A stretch of 64,000 bases of DNA from Dolomedes plantarius (GCA_907164885.2 OU015490.1:208839103-208903102), one strand, 5' to 3'; shown: positions 1 through 11,150, numbered from the stretch's first letter. A program made the numbers and translations. The notes: generated by a model from the sequence alone, not told the origin.

Positions 1-29
<29 letters not shown>
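1..29. repeat. (TA)n microsatellite
   Basis: Pure TA dinucleotide run at the window edge; it probably continues outside. It is the first of at least fourteen such runs here, many of which touch a transposon end. Confidence 0.95.
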
Positions 30-31
<2 letters not shown>

Positions 32-44
32 CAAGGAAAGAAAC

Positions 45-275
45 TAGTGGCTACAATGTCCTCCAAGTTCTCAAATTTACCTCTTTAGGTGCGAAGTGAA
101 GTGTTCCGGTCTCGTCACTTGACTCGGTTCAAAATTACGGGAACGGTCATTTAGCCAAGTCAGACTCCGGCTCTTGTTTTGCTAATTCAAAACAGGAGCC
201 GCACCTTCACCGGCCATAGCCTTTTGATCTGATATTACTGTCGGTCAAGTGGCATAAGCAAGAACAACAACAGGA
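45..275 (+). mobile_element. Probable 3' tail of a LINE
   Basis: This short block is clearly richer in GC than its surroundings and ends in an imperfect CAA-type tail (AAGAACAACAACAGG). The window also holds a LINE with RNase H whose 3' end is a CAA repeat (59.1 kb, minus strand), and CAA-rich tails are common for LINEs in arachnids. No protein is visible, so this would be 3' UTR only. It could equally be a SINE that borrows a LINE tail. Assignment is inference. Confidence 0.35.
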
Positions 276-873
276 AAGAAAATGCTCCTCTATTTTCTTG
301 TAAAAACATTTTGCATTGTTTATTCTTAAAATATTACCTTAAATATCTTTTACAAATGTCATTTATAATTAGTGACTATCCGTATATTACAAAATACTTT
401 TTTTGTCATTGTCAAGCATGTATATAAATGAAAGTAGAAATACAATAGCTCCTATTTGAAAAATAAAATCTCTTACAGCTGTTCTGCAACAAACAGCAGT
501 GAAAATCAAATAAAAACAACCTACTGAAAAACATTTATTACAAGTGATTTATTCCCAACAATTTATGTCTCCTTTTATAGAATTCTATTTGCAAGTCTTA
601 AGTTCTTTTATATAATCCGATGGAGAGAGATGTACTTAAAATTTGTTACTTCCAGCATTGTTAAGTAATTTACAAATATTTCTAATACTGTAGGGAATAT
701 TTATTTCAAGTAGAAGATAAAACTTTCTAATATTATTTTCTAAAATTTGTGACAAAGGAATGAAATAATGTTTTATAACATATGAACATGTATGATAATG
801 ACAATCATGTTGGAAAAAAATATAAAGTGTTTCATTATGATGTCACTAGAGCTTTGAACTGAATGTATAAATA
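276..873. other. AT-rich interval, nothing recognised
   Basis: No frame of useful length, no repeat unit and no terminal inverted repeat seen. It ends at the TA dinucleotide (872-873) that precedes the first Tc1-like element. Confidence 0.6.
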
Positions 874-2280
874 CACTGCTGGCCACTGTAAATGCAACAC
901 CCTGAAGGAAACATGCAAATAACATGAAATTTACAACATGCATTAGCGGAGGTGAGATATGCAAATGATTAGAATTTCAGCGCAGACGCACATCACGCGC
1001 GTCTGTGGCGCCACTTCAAAGCGCTATTTAAGGCTTGGAGATTTCGACGATTTAAAGTTTGGCAATTGTGTTTTTCCTGTGGTTTTTTAAAAAAAAAACG
1101 ATCAATTATGCGTCGGCGAAAACAGCAATCATCTTTTCATCAAGTATCCGAGTTCGACAGAAGAAGGATAGTGGCCTACCGAGATTGTGGATTATCTTTC
1201 AGGGAAATCGGTAGTCGTGTTGGACGAAACAAAACAACTGTAATGCGGATATGTGATCGTTGCATGCAGGAGGGTAGGACGGACCGGTGTGTTCGATCGC
1301 ATCCACCTCAGCGCACCACTTCACGTGATGACAGGCAAATTGTGCGCATGGCAGTGACGGATCGCTCAGACACATCACGAACCATAGCACAGCACATGCA
1401 GTCTGTAACGCATCATCCAGTGTCTGCGCGTACCATTCGACGCCGTTTACAGCAGAGTGGTCTGCCCGCAAGACGTCCATTACTTTGTTTACCCTTGACG
1501 CAGAAACACAAACGTATCCGTCGCCAATGGTGCGATGACAGAAGGATGTGGACTGCAGAATAGAATGAAATTGTCTTTACTGACGAGTCATGCTTCTGTC
1601 TGCAACACCACGATGGTCGCATTCGAGTCTCGAGACACCGTGAAGAGAGGATGCTGAACAGCTGCGTTATGTACCGCCACACTGGTCCTTCACCGGGTAT
1701 TATGGTATGGGGCGGTATTGGATATCACTCTCGCACATCTCTAGTACGCATTGCCGGTACTTTAAACAGCCAGAGCTCCATCTCCGAGGTGTTGGAGCCA
1801 GTTGTCCATCCTTACCTTCAGGGCTTGCCCACAGCCATATTTCAACAGGATAAAGCACGACCACACGTGGCACGCATTGTCCAACGGTTCTTCGTCAATC
1901 GCCAGATTGAAATGCTTCCCTGGCCGCCTCGCTCTCCGGATCTTTCGCCGATAGAAAACATGTGGTCCATGGTTGCTCTACGATAGACCCAGATTCCATC
2001 CCCAGCTGCCACAGCAGATCAACTTTGGCAACGTGTGGAAGCTGCTTTATGCTGTACCCCAAGAACTCATCCAAACTCTCTTTGAATCAATGCCGAGGCG
2101 TGTGGCTGCGGTGACCTCCAACAATGGCGGCTACTCTGGCTACTGATTTTGGCAGGAACCACACTTCACAGAAGTCTATAAATTTAATCATTTGATACTT
2201 GGCCAACATGTTATCTACAAAATAAATAAGTCTCTTTGAATCAATACCGAGGCGTGTGGCAGCGGTGATCAGCGGCAGAT
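874..2280 (+). mobile_element. Tc1-like element, family A, copy 1 (broken 3' end)
   Basis: The 5' terminus begins CACTGCTGGCCACTGTAAAT directly after a TA dinucleotide, as expected for Tc1/mariner insertion. The same terminus is present in the second, oppositely oriented copy at 52.7-54.1 kb, which keeps both ends. Here homology to that copy stops near 2226. Instead of the 3' inverted repeat there is a second, diverged copy of the 3' coding segment (2231-2270 repeats about 2078-2118), then a (TA)n run. The 3' terminus is therefore lost by rearrangement, and the copy cannot be mobilised as it stands. Confidence 0.9.
1108..2146 (+). pseudogene. Tc1-like DD34E transposase, family A copy 1, inactivated
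   Basis: This would encode the cut-and-paste transposase that binds its own inverted repeats and cleaves DNA in the nucleus. From the ATG at 1108 the protein opens with paired-type helix-turn-helix segments (SEFDRRRIVAYRDCG, then GLSFREIGSRVGRN) and a basic linker. The DDE core follows: FTDES (first Asp), WGGIGYHSR, QQDKARPH (second Asp) and SPDLSPIEN (Glu). The spacing from second Asp to Glu is 34 residues, the DD34E signature of Tc1. Comparison with the other copy shows three lesions: a Trp codon turned to TAG at 1561, a Leu codon turned to TAG near 1984, and a 2-bp deletion near 2047 that shifts the C-terminus. The normal stop would be TGA at 2144-2146. Full family length is about 340 aa. 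Confidence 0.92.
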
Positions 2281-2281
2281 A

Positions 2282-2282
<1 letters not shown>

Positions 2283-2332
<50 letters not shown>
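2283..2332. repeat. (TA)n microsatellite
   Basis: TA run of about 50 bp between the broken end of family A copy 1 and the 5' end of the next Tc1-like element, which appears to have inserted into the run. Confidence 0.95.
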
Positions 2333-2336
<4 letters not shown>

Positions 2337-3458
2337 CACTCAAGAGCCAAAACATTATGACCACCCCTACATTACCCCTACATTTTGCAATAAATTCACC
2401 TGGATGACGTGGAAGGCACGTTATGAGGTGGAAGTGGTATTTAACTGCTGCTGGAGAGTCTAAAGAATCATTCGTTCACTTACTTCTGTGTGCGATGGGA
2501 AAGGTTGCAGATCTAAGCGACTTTGATAGAGGGCGGATTGTAATGGCTCGAAGGCTCGGAATAAGTATTTCCGAAACTGCACGACTCGTGGGTTGTTCGC
2601 GACCTACAGTTGTTAGGCATTGTGAAGCAAAACCGGAGTCAGACAGTGGCTCAGCTGACAGCCCAATACAATGCAGGGCCAAGTAGAATAGTATCGCAGC
2701 ACACTGTTCAGCGGACACTGTTGGATATGGGGCTACGCAGCAAACGTCCCACTCGTGTGCCTTTGCTGACCAAGCGTCATCGCCAACTGCACCTGCGCTG
2801 GGCCCGGGAACATCGCGACTGGTCCATGGATCAGTGGGTGAGATTTGCCTGGTCAGATGAATCACGTTTTGTCATTCATCACGCCGATGGCCGTGTCAGG
2901 ATACGCCGTCTTCCAGGCGAACTGTTGCTCCCTCAATGTACAGTAGGTCTTACACAGGCCGGTGATGGTGGTGGTATTATACTTTGGGGGACATTCTCTT
3001 GGGCGTCTCTGGGACCCGTGGTTCTGGTAGAGCAGACTATGAATGCTACAGGGTATCTGAACATCATTGCGGACCAGTTGCACCCTTACATGGCCTCTGT
3101 TTTTCCAGCTGGAAATGGAATGTTCCAACAGGACAACGCCCCAAGGCTAAAATTGTGTTGGAGTGGTTCCAGGAACATGATGCTGAATTCCAGTCAATGT
3201 CCTGGCCGCCTAACTCACCGGATCTCAATCCGATAGAACACATTTGGGATGTCATGGGACGGAAGCTCAGAGTTCAAAGACAACCAATTCGCAATATCTC
3301 GGATTTGCGTGACCGTTGCTTAAACATCTGGTACAATCTGTCTCCGGCCATCTACCAAGGACTTGTGGCATCCATGCCAAGGCGGGTTGAAGCTGTGTTG
3401 CGCGCCGAAGGTGGGCCAACTAGTGATTGACAGGTGGTCATAATGTTTTGGCTCTTGA

Positions 3459-3461
<3 letters not shown>
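2337..3461 (+). mobile_element. Tc1-like element, family B, both inverted repeats present
   Basis: The ends are near-perfect inverted repeats of 29 bp: CACTCAAGAGCCAAAACATT at 2337 onward, and its complement ending at 3461. Both ends sit in (TA)n DNA, consistent with TA target choice. Total length is about 1.1 kb, short for Tc1 but enough for a roughly 330-aa transposase. The body carries one recognisable but frameshifted transposase. The exact outer boundary is uncertain by a few bases because target and element both contain TA/CA steps. Confidence 0.92.
2495..3430 (+). pseudogene. Tc1-like DD34E transposase, family B, two frameshifts
   Basis: The frame starts at an ATG (2495) with [20 protein letters not shown], a typical Tc1 N-terminal helix-turn-helix ([19 protein letters not shown]). 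A frameshift near 2610-2640 moves the reading into the next frame, which holds the linker and the first catalytic motif (FAWSDESRF), then WGTFSW and GMFQQDNAP (second Asp). A second frameshift near 3145 moves it again to SPDLNPIEHIWD (catalytic Glu) and the C-terminal tail, ending at TGA 3428-3430. All three catalytic residues are present but in different frames, so no full protein can be made. The sequence is clearly different from family A. Confidence 0.92.

Positions 3462-3491
<30 letters not shown>
3462..3491. repeat. (TA)n microsatellite
   Basis: TA run joining the 3' end of Tc1 family B to the 5' end of Tc1 family C. Confidence 0.9.
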
Positions 3492-3497
<6 letters not shown>

Positions 3498-4537
3498 CAC
3501 ACTCTAAAACAAACAAAAAAGCACGACGCACCAAAAAGGGGTAATGCAAATAGGACACAAATGGATAAGTATACAGGTTTCGACGGAAATTTCAAAATTT
3601 TAAAGTTTGTCGGCCAGTGAATGAGCAAGTGACACTGCAGCGCATCTTAAATGCGCAACTGGCAGAATCGGTGAATCTATCGTCATTTCGAAAGCAGCGA
3701 TGCCACAATTAGACGTCGTTGGCAGGAATGGGTCAACCATAGCCGAACACAGCGTCAAGATGGAAGCGGTCGGCCTAGGGAAACGACAGAACGTGAGGAC
3801 CGAGCAATCGTCAGAGCGGCACTCACAACCCCAGATTCATTATTATCATCGATCGTACGTGCAACTAGTTCTTCAGTGACCGTTAGGACCATTCATAGAC
3901 GGATCAACGAAAGAGTTCTGAGCTCACGGCGCCCCTTACACCGACTACCATTGACCTTTGTACAACGACAAACCCGTTCGCGGTGGTGTAGGGCACATTC
4001 GACCTGCAATGCCACTGACTGGAGTAGAATTGTCTTCAGTGATGAGTCCCTATTCTACGCACGTTGTGTTGCCCTTCATATCACGCCATCCTGGGCATAC
4101 ATTTTAGCAAGATAATGCCCGTCCGATCACAGCGAGAGTTTCTACTGCTTGTCATCGTGCTTGTCTAACGCTAACTTGGCCAGATAGTTCGCCGGATCTC
4201 TTCCCCGTTGAACACGTTTGGGGCATTATGGGCAGGGCCATTCAACCAGCTCTTGATTTTGACGATCTATCGCGCCAATTGAACAGAATTTGGCACGAAA
4301 TCCCGTAGGAGTACATCCGGCACTATCAATCGCTGCCAAGCCACATGACCGCTTGCACAAGTGCCAGAGCTGGACCAACACGTTATTGACATTTTCCCTT
4401 TGTGAATCTCTTTCTCTTGAATAAATCATCCAATTTTTCTCAAATTGGAATCATTTGTGTTTCTGTAAATGTACATCACATCTGCCGATTTTCGTATAAC
4501 TCCTTCTTGGTGCGACGTTTTTTTGTGTTTAAGAATG
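3498..4537 (+). mobile_element. Tc1/mariner element, family C, internally deleted
   Basis: The two ends are imperfect inverted repeats of about 36 bp. Both share a CGCACCAA core (5' ACGACGCACCAAAAAGG; the complement of CCTTCTTGGTGCGACGT is found at the 3' side). TA dinucleotides lie just outside both ends (3496-3497 and 4538-4539). The element is about 1.04 kb and its transposase gene lacks its middle. With intact termini it is a plausible non-autonomous passenger, if any active relative exists. Confidence 0.82.
3699..4389 (+). pseudogene. Tc1/mariner transposase, family C, with internal deletion
   Basis: Conceptual reading from 3699 gives a helix-turn-helix tail (DATIRRRWQEWVNHSRTQR), a GRPR-like linker, a second DNA-binding segment (TVRTIHRRINERVLSSRRPL) and the first catalytic motif IVFSDES near 4040. 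Shortly afterwards the frame jumps to DNARPITARV (second Asp, near 4110), so roughly 80 residues between the first and second Asp are missing. The Glu motif SSPDLFPVEHVWG follows near 4190, and the frame ends at TGA 4387-4389 after another in-frame stop near 4305. DD34E-type spacing is visible. It is not functional. Confidence 0.8.
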
Positions 4538-4539
4538 TA

Positions 4540-5497
4540 TATAAATAAAGGTAAAATTCTGTAAAGCGCACCCCCTATTAGATGGTCAACCCTCTAAACA
4601 CTCTAAACAAACATATTTTTTCAGAACCAATCAAAGACTGTATAGAGACAATGTTGTAGAAAAGACCCCTCCAAAAGGCCACTTTTTTCCGGAACCATTA
4701 TCGGAAATATAGAGAAGTCGTGCTGTACATTGAAAATGTATTTAAACTCGGAAATATAACCATGCAATGTTTAAAATTATATATTCACTATTTATAAACA
4801 AAACTAATACAAATAATTTATCAGCAATGCATTTTGCATTTCAATTCAACTAGAATTTTCTCAACAAAAGTCCAGTTGAATTAGCAGCAGTTTCAAGATA
4901 GCGAGCTGAAAAAATAATTTTGAAAAAAGCTAACTGGTTTAACAATTGCAGAAGGAAAAATAATTTATCATTTAAATTCAGATACTATTATTTATATTCC
5001 TTCGGCTTTTGAATTATTAAAAATACATAAATTATCCGAAAAACAATCATTTTAAATTGTCTCTCTTTACAATTTCAAAAAAAGAAGTTACATTTATTTT
5101 TTTCCCGTTCAAGTGTTACATATATTTTTCCCCCCAGAGAAATTGTGAATGCTGAGAAGTCTCCCTCTTTTTTAATTATCAGCCAATATTTTTTGTCAGG
5201 TTTTCAGAAAAATAGCTAAATAATGATGTTATTCCCTTCGGCTCTAGAAACTTATTCTTTTGCTGTTGGGTATTTGCCCTTTAAACTCTTTTAGTCATTT
5301 GTTTTCCGTTATCAGTTGCGTTTCATGGATGATATATAGGTATCCTCTTAATTATCAGAAAGCAATTAGAGCACAATTAATTTCGAACAATGAGTACTTG
5401 TGAAATTCAAAAACGAGATTTTTTTTTTATTACTCCAATCAAGTAAAATATTTCACATATTTAATCCTGTCTATTTCGAGTATGGCAAAGACTTGTT

Positions 5498-5500
<3 letters not shown>
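4540..5500. other. AT-rich interval, nothing recognised
   Basis: No coding frame, terminal repeat or tandem unit seen. Long A and T runs dominate. Confidence 0.55.

Positions 5501-5530
<30 letters not shown>
5501..5530. repeat. (TA)n microsatellite
   Basis: TA run that ends exactly where the 3' terminus (CTAG on the minus strand) of the large Helitron begins. Confidence 0.95.
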
Positions 5531-5531
<1 letters not shown>

Positions 5532-5769
5532 TAGATGAATACCTGTGCTTCGCTACGTAGTACATTAAAGTTGCATATATACAACGGTCAATGTATGCAA
5601 TTAATGCCAAAAAAAAAGTGTATTTATAAAAAATTGTAACAGATACTTTAATAGACAAAATAATGTAGAAGAAAATATTGAAATTAAATCTAATAGAACA
5701 TACAAAAGAATATAGTACAGTTAATATAGCATAGTTTGAGGAACATTTCTTTTAATATATTTTAATATT

Positions 5770-6075
5770 TTTACCTGAAGTTTACCTGAAAACTGAGATT
5801 AAAATCAAAAGGGTAAAATTACAGAAAAGAAAACACAGTATAAACAAAAACTAAACACAACTTAAATCATAACTATAAATGAAAGACCCTGAAATAAAAC
5901 TGAGATTAAAATCAAGATTGCAAAATTACAAAAAATGAAATGAAAAGCATGTTTTGAAATTATAGAAATACAAAAACAAAATAAATGACTGAAAAAGTTT
6001 GCCTTAAAACTGAGATTAAAATGAAAAGGGCAAAATTAAAGAAAAAGAAACACAGTATAACCAAAGATGACAAAA
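5770..6075. repeat. Dispersed repeat around AAACTGAGATTAAAAT
   Basis: The phrase AAACTGAGATTAAAAT occurs three times in this block (near 5785, 5897 and 6007), each followed by a similar A-rich stretch with GCAAAATTA. It occurs once more on the other side of the Helitron coding region (near 10440). The unit is about 110 bp but diverged. It lies in the 3' subterminal region of the Helitron. Confidence 0.6.
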
Positions 6076-6221
6076 CTGCAAACGTGGCCACAAACTGGCG
6101 TTTTATGATGGTACTGCTGTTTTCCTCACAACGCTAGGCGCACAGCAAAGGCGCTTTATCCTCCTTTCGAAATATTTGCAAGGCGAGGATACCCCAGTAG
6201 GGATATGTTTTCTAAATTATT

Positions 6222-6800
6222 TAAAAACAATAAATTTTTATAACATCAATCATTTTTTAAATAAAAAAAAGTTAGTCCCTGCAAAAAATCATTAACATTA
6301 TCTCCATTAATTTGAACAGAAAAAAATATTCAGACAGTGGGAAAAAAATGTAATTATACAAATAGAAATTAAACATTATTATACTCTACAGGCCTAAATA
6401 CACTACCAAAAGTTGAAAGCTTTTATATATCTACATTTAAACCATTTATGAGTTGAAAATAATGTAAAAAGCAATCAATTTTTATAATATCTGAATAATT
6501 TTTCATGTCAACCAAAAATTAGTCCCTGTAAAAAAACATTAACATTAATTTGAACAGAAAAAATAGATTCAGACAGTGGGAAAAAATGTAATTATACAAA
6601 TAGAAATTAAACATTATTATAGACTACAGGCCTAAATACACTAATAAAAGCTGAAAGCTTTTATATATCTACATTTAGCCCATTTATGAGTTGAAAATAC
6701 TGTAAAAAGCAATCAATTTATATCTGAATCATTTTTCATGTCAACAAAAAATTACTCCCTGCTAAAAAACATTAACATTATCTTCATTAATTTCAATTTA
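6222..6800. repeat. Tandem repeat, about 240-bp unit, 2.4 copies
   Basis: Two nearly full units start near 6222 and 6469, and a truncated third starts near 6708. Shared landmarks are TTAGTCCCTG, ACATTATTATA, ACTACAGGCCTAAATACAC and GAAAGCTTTTATATATCTAC. The array sits between the helicase gene and the 3' end of the Helitron, and was probably amplified inside the element. Confidence 0.82.
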
Positions 6801-6914
6801 TAATAAATTGAATTTATAATAAACTGCTAAAAGTCGTAAAGGAAAAATGTCAAATTGTCTTTAGGAAAGTAAAGATTTTTGAAAAAAAAAGCTGAAAAGT
6901 ACAAATGTCACTTC

Positions 6915-7310
6915 GTCGAATGTTTGTTAAACAAAATCAATTTAAAAACTCAATAGTATAAATAAGATTGAAATTGTCGAATGCTTGTTAACGAAAATCA
7001 ATTTAAACTCAACATAGAATAAATAAGATCGAAATTGTCGAATGCTTGTTAATCAAAATCAATTTAAAAACACGACACAGTATAAATAACATTGAAATTG
7101 TCGAATGCTTGTTAACCAAAATCAATTAAAAAAGTAAATACAATATAAATAACATTTTTAAAAAACCATGTGAAATTATATACACATCTCAGAATTTTAG
7201 TAGATTCAGCCTTTCATCATACTTCTACTACTAAAAGTAAAAATGTCAAATTGTCTAATGTTTGTTAACAAAAATCAATTTAAAAACTAAACACAGTATA
7301 AATAACATAG
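6915..7310. repeat. Minisatellite, about 62-bp unit, 4 copies plus one detached
   Basis: Units begin TCGAATGCTTGTTAA and continue with AAAATCAATTTAAAAAC, then a CAGTATAAATAA phrase. Starts are near 6915, 6977, 7039 and 7101, with a fifth, separated copy near 7253. The same unit, in the matching orientation relative to the Helitron 3' end, is found just inside the 3' end of the short Helitron at 57.1-57.2 kb. This links the two elements. Confidence 0.85.
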
Positions 7311-7494
7311 AGTTAATAGCAGTATAAATATCATAAAATAAATAAACGGCATTTCTCCTCTTATTTGTGTATTTCAAAAGGCTTTTATAAATTAAATTAA
7401 CGCTTCTTGATCTGTGGCTTGTCCATTCATGTTGTTGCCTTCAATGCAATATTAAAGTCTGTATAGCGTTGATAAAATTGCTTGAAATATCAGT

Positions 7495-10332
7495 TTATAG
7501 AGCCTCAGGAAATACTATATTTATTGTTCTTCCATTTGGAGCTAGGATGTAGAGATTTTCGGCTTTTCCAACTCTAGAACAACCCACATAAAGTTGACCA
7601 TGGGAGAAACGGGGTTTGAGAAGATCGAGTCCAACTACTTTTAGAGATTGCCCTTGTGCCTTGTTAATGCTCATGGCGAAACATAAACGGACAGGGAACT
7701 GAAGCCTTTTAAATTGAAATGGTATATCGGAAGGGATGATTGGTATCCTGGGAATAAATACGACTTCGCCTGCAGAGTGCCCTGTCATAATGGTGGCTTC
7801 AATCACATTCGGCATCATATTCTTTACAGCAAGTCTTGTTCTATTGCAGAGTGAAGGTGGATGTAGATTTCTGAGCAGCATAATTGGTGCACCAATCTTC
7901 AGCTCTAATATCTGAGAGGGTACTCCAGATGGCTCCAACGTATTTAAAAATTCTGTGGTGTAGTGTACCGCTTCTTCTGTATCACAGGTGGTGTCAATCG
8001 ATTTGTACACTTGAGCTTTACCTGGCAATTCTTGTAAAAGCTGCTTATTGATGACGTTGACATCTTCGTTTCTTGTGGCAAGGATTGTTCTTTCGCACAG
8101 CCATGTGTGATCAGTGAATTGATGGGCCACATTTGGAAACCCCGCCTTATTCAGCTGTTGTTGAGTTGTCACAATCATTCCAATCGTTCCCATGGCTATA
8201 CATCCTGTATTATCAGCAGTAATTGCTCCATTTTCAAGTTGTAGAAGTTTATCTGCAAATTGCTGGGCTGAGGGATCACCATTGACATGAACTTGCATGT
8301 TTGTTGAAAGACCAAGTCTTTCGATGTCATTCCACACGTAAGACGATTTTAAGCAGGCCTGCATTTCATCCGCCCTGGTTCCTCGTGGAATAACCGGAAG
8401 TGTCTGTCGAAAGTCGCCAGCCAACACCATAGTTACGCCTCCCATTCTGTAATTGTTACCTCTGATATCCTTCAATGTGACATCGAGTGCTTGGAATAAG
8501 GCTTTGTGGAACGCGGTGCATTCATCCCAGACAATTAACTTGCAATGCGCGGGTATCGTTTAGTACAAATGCCATCTTTCATGCATGGAGAGGTTGGTTG
8601 GATTTATGGATCTGCAGGGACCGTGCACCATCTGCTTAGTTACAATTGAAAAAAGTCCCGGGTCTTCTTGTTCATTAGGGATTTCTGCACTGATAAAGTC
8701 ATCCACGCGGTGAACGTGTACGGAGTTCTTGAACCAAAGCAGAATGTGAACATGAGGAAGTCCTCGTTTCTGGCACTCTATCGTGTACATATGACACTGA
8801 ACTTCTCCAAAATTCTTTGCCTTTGTGATGAGACTCATAAGCGTTTTTTGTTTCTGATGAAATACTCTTGCTAACAAATCATGAAAATCCTGTGGTTTTT
8901 GTCCAAAAAATAGTTCTTCCTGTATCTCCGTCCAGTTTGGATTGCAGGTGAATGTCATGAAAAGGTCTGGTCTGCCGTAGTTTCTCACGTAGGTCATAGC
9001 ATCTTGAGTACGCTCGTGCATGTACCTTGGGCCCCCTGTAAAGCTGGAAAGCAAGCAACTGGCCTATGTCGGAGATATTTCAATCTTTCATGACCGCATC
9101 ACTCAATTGAGCATACCATTCAACTCTGAGAGTCCTCTGATTTGTTCGTATGTACAATAGTCAATCCGATTCAATCTTGGCATACATATCAAAGATAAAT
9201 TGGTGGAACAGGGCTTTGCTTCTCAGTAATGTGCTGAAATTTGAAGAACGTATCATCATCCTGTATGCATAGAATTGCATAGCTGAAATCGTTTTAGTTT
9301 GGGGCATTTTTGTAGTTGGATCTTATATTCGCAGTTCAAAATGATATCCGTCCTCCCAGTGCCAAAATATGACTGGATACTGTAGCGCGTCGTAGGACCT
9401 GTGCGTCTCGGGAATTTTTTTGAGGGTGCCACTTCTTCTAAAACTATGTATCTTGCCCCATGTTGTTCACCCACCATGATAAAAGCGACTTCTTCTGTTG
9501 CGGGGGCGTTGAACCGCCTCTCATGTCCACCGTGTGGGGTTCTGTCCGCTACGATCACCAATTTGAATTCCGGGGTAATCTTATCCATAGCCGACTTAAA
9601 GCTCTGGATGTAACATTTGTGATCATGCAGTATACCTTGCAACTTTAGTACTATGTCTCCTCTGGTTTGTGGTTTGTTTTTACAGCGATGCTCTGCTTGT
9701 TGTGTAGTGTCTACGATAAAGTAAATTTGCAAAAATTTAGGCTCTTCCCTCGGTAGACGCTGCAGACTGCCGATGCGGTGATAAACTTGACCCTTTAACT
9801 TAAATGTAGGCATGTACCAGGGCTCTCTAATTTCTTTCGTTGTGCCAAAAGAGGTCATCTGGAAACAGGGATTGTAGCTTCTTATATTAGAAAGGATATG
9901 TTTAGCTTCGTGAGAAGTGCCGCTGAGTAAAGATCATAGGGGCTCAGGTGGATCCATCAACTATGGCAGTTGAACCTTTCCTCCGCTGCAGCACATACCT
10001 GTGGCTTCACCTTTCCACTTCTTTGCTTCACAATGTTGGCAAGTTTCAGACATGGATCCAATGTTACACAAAGGATCAGATACGTAATCTGCCGATGGGT
10101 CGTAGTGAAAAGCTGCATTTTCAAAAATAGTGTACATGCGCCTTCGAGCCGCACTTATTGTAGTTCTAACCTGCTGTAGTCTTGCTTGTCTTTCCGAAGT
10201 ACATTCCATTTCTGTTCTTCTTTGATCTCGTTGTCTGTTTGCTTCCTGTCTTGCTTCTCTTTCTGGAGTAGATTCATCTTCTCTCCTACTTCGATTTCGT
10301 TGTCTGTTTGTCGCTTTTGTGTCGGAAGACAT
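7495..10332 (-). pseudogene. Helitron Rep/PIF1 helicase, inactivated and internally deleted
   Basis: Read on the minus strand, the N-terminal part (10332-9961) is basic and ends in a CxxC...GMCC cluster (ETCQHCEAKKWKGEATGMCC). After two in-frame stops the same frame continues with NPCFQMTSFGTTKE and on to about 9256. Between 9256 and 9057 two frameshifts break a Helitron-like N-terminal domain (MYAKIESD). The frame then resumes with SSFTGGPRYMHERTQDAM, GRPDLFMTFTCNP and the HUH-type motif GLPHVHILLW. At about 8560 the Rep reading stops (TAA). In the same frame it is followed at once by the helicase C-terminal half: LIVWDEC (Walker B), LAGDFRQTLPVIPRG, MSINKAQGQSL and QLYVGCSRV. The Rep catalytic tyrosines and the helicase Walker A are absent, so a large internal deletion joins the two halves. 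Intact proteins of this type usually exceed 1300 aa. Confidence 0.92.
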
Positions 10333-10399
10333 TTTTTTTTCTCGGAGGCTGTGGCATATTCCAAGAAAAATGCTAAGGACAAAACATTAGTAAAACATT

Positions 10400-11150
10400 A
10401 AGCACAAATGAAAGCAAATAAAATGAAAGACCCTGAAATGAAACTGAGATTAAATTCAATAATAAAGAAAATTAAAATAGAACCAAACAACGGAAATGGT
10501 AGTTGAATCTGCAAAGAAATAAAAAGTGAGTTACCAAAACAAAAAATTATTGAAAAATTAAAAACATTAAAACAATGCACTAATTGCATTCAGTTAGGGC
10601 TCTCTTCAGCGCATTGACTGCCGGACGTCCTTAAAATATGAAATATTATGATTTTTTCTAATTGAATAACAGTAGAATTGATATTTCAGTAGTATTCGAA
10701 AGTTATACAGTGAGAAAAATAAATATAATATAAATAATAATATAAATAAAATGAGAAAAATATAATAGCATAGACTTTTTGTTATGGATCATATTGTTGT
10801 TAAAAACTATGTGAAGACTAAAGACATAATCAGAATCTTCAGTTTCACAGTTTGAAAAAGCGTAAAAACTTTCTTAAAAGTTATCTACAATTTTTCCGAT
10901 TTTAACTGAACTTCTATTAACGTAAGTAAAAATAGTTATGAGAAACGATACGAAAACATAAATTACTTACTGTAAACATAAGAAATTAATTAACGTCATT
11001 TAAAACTGTAGAAATCAAACAAAAAATATAATTACCACATTCAAATTCAAAATTTCTTTCATTTCTCAAGCAATATAATAATAACATGTGAATTTAGCAA
11101 TGATTATAACACACGTAATTAAACACACACGCAAACATTCGCTTTTATTA
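10400..11150. other. Helitron 5' leader, no gene seen
   Basis: AT-rich sequence between the Rep start and the Helitron 5' terminus. No frame or repeat is recognised apart from one AAACTGAGATTAAA phrase near 10440. Confidence 0.55.

Noticed and set aside
9961..10401. Several overlapping frames on the plus strand and in shifted minus frames
   Set aside because: Shadows of the Rep N-terminal frame on the minus strand, which alone carries recognisable motifs.
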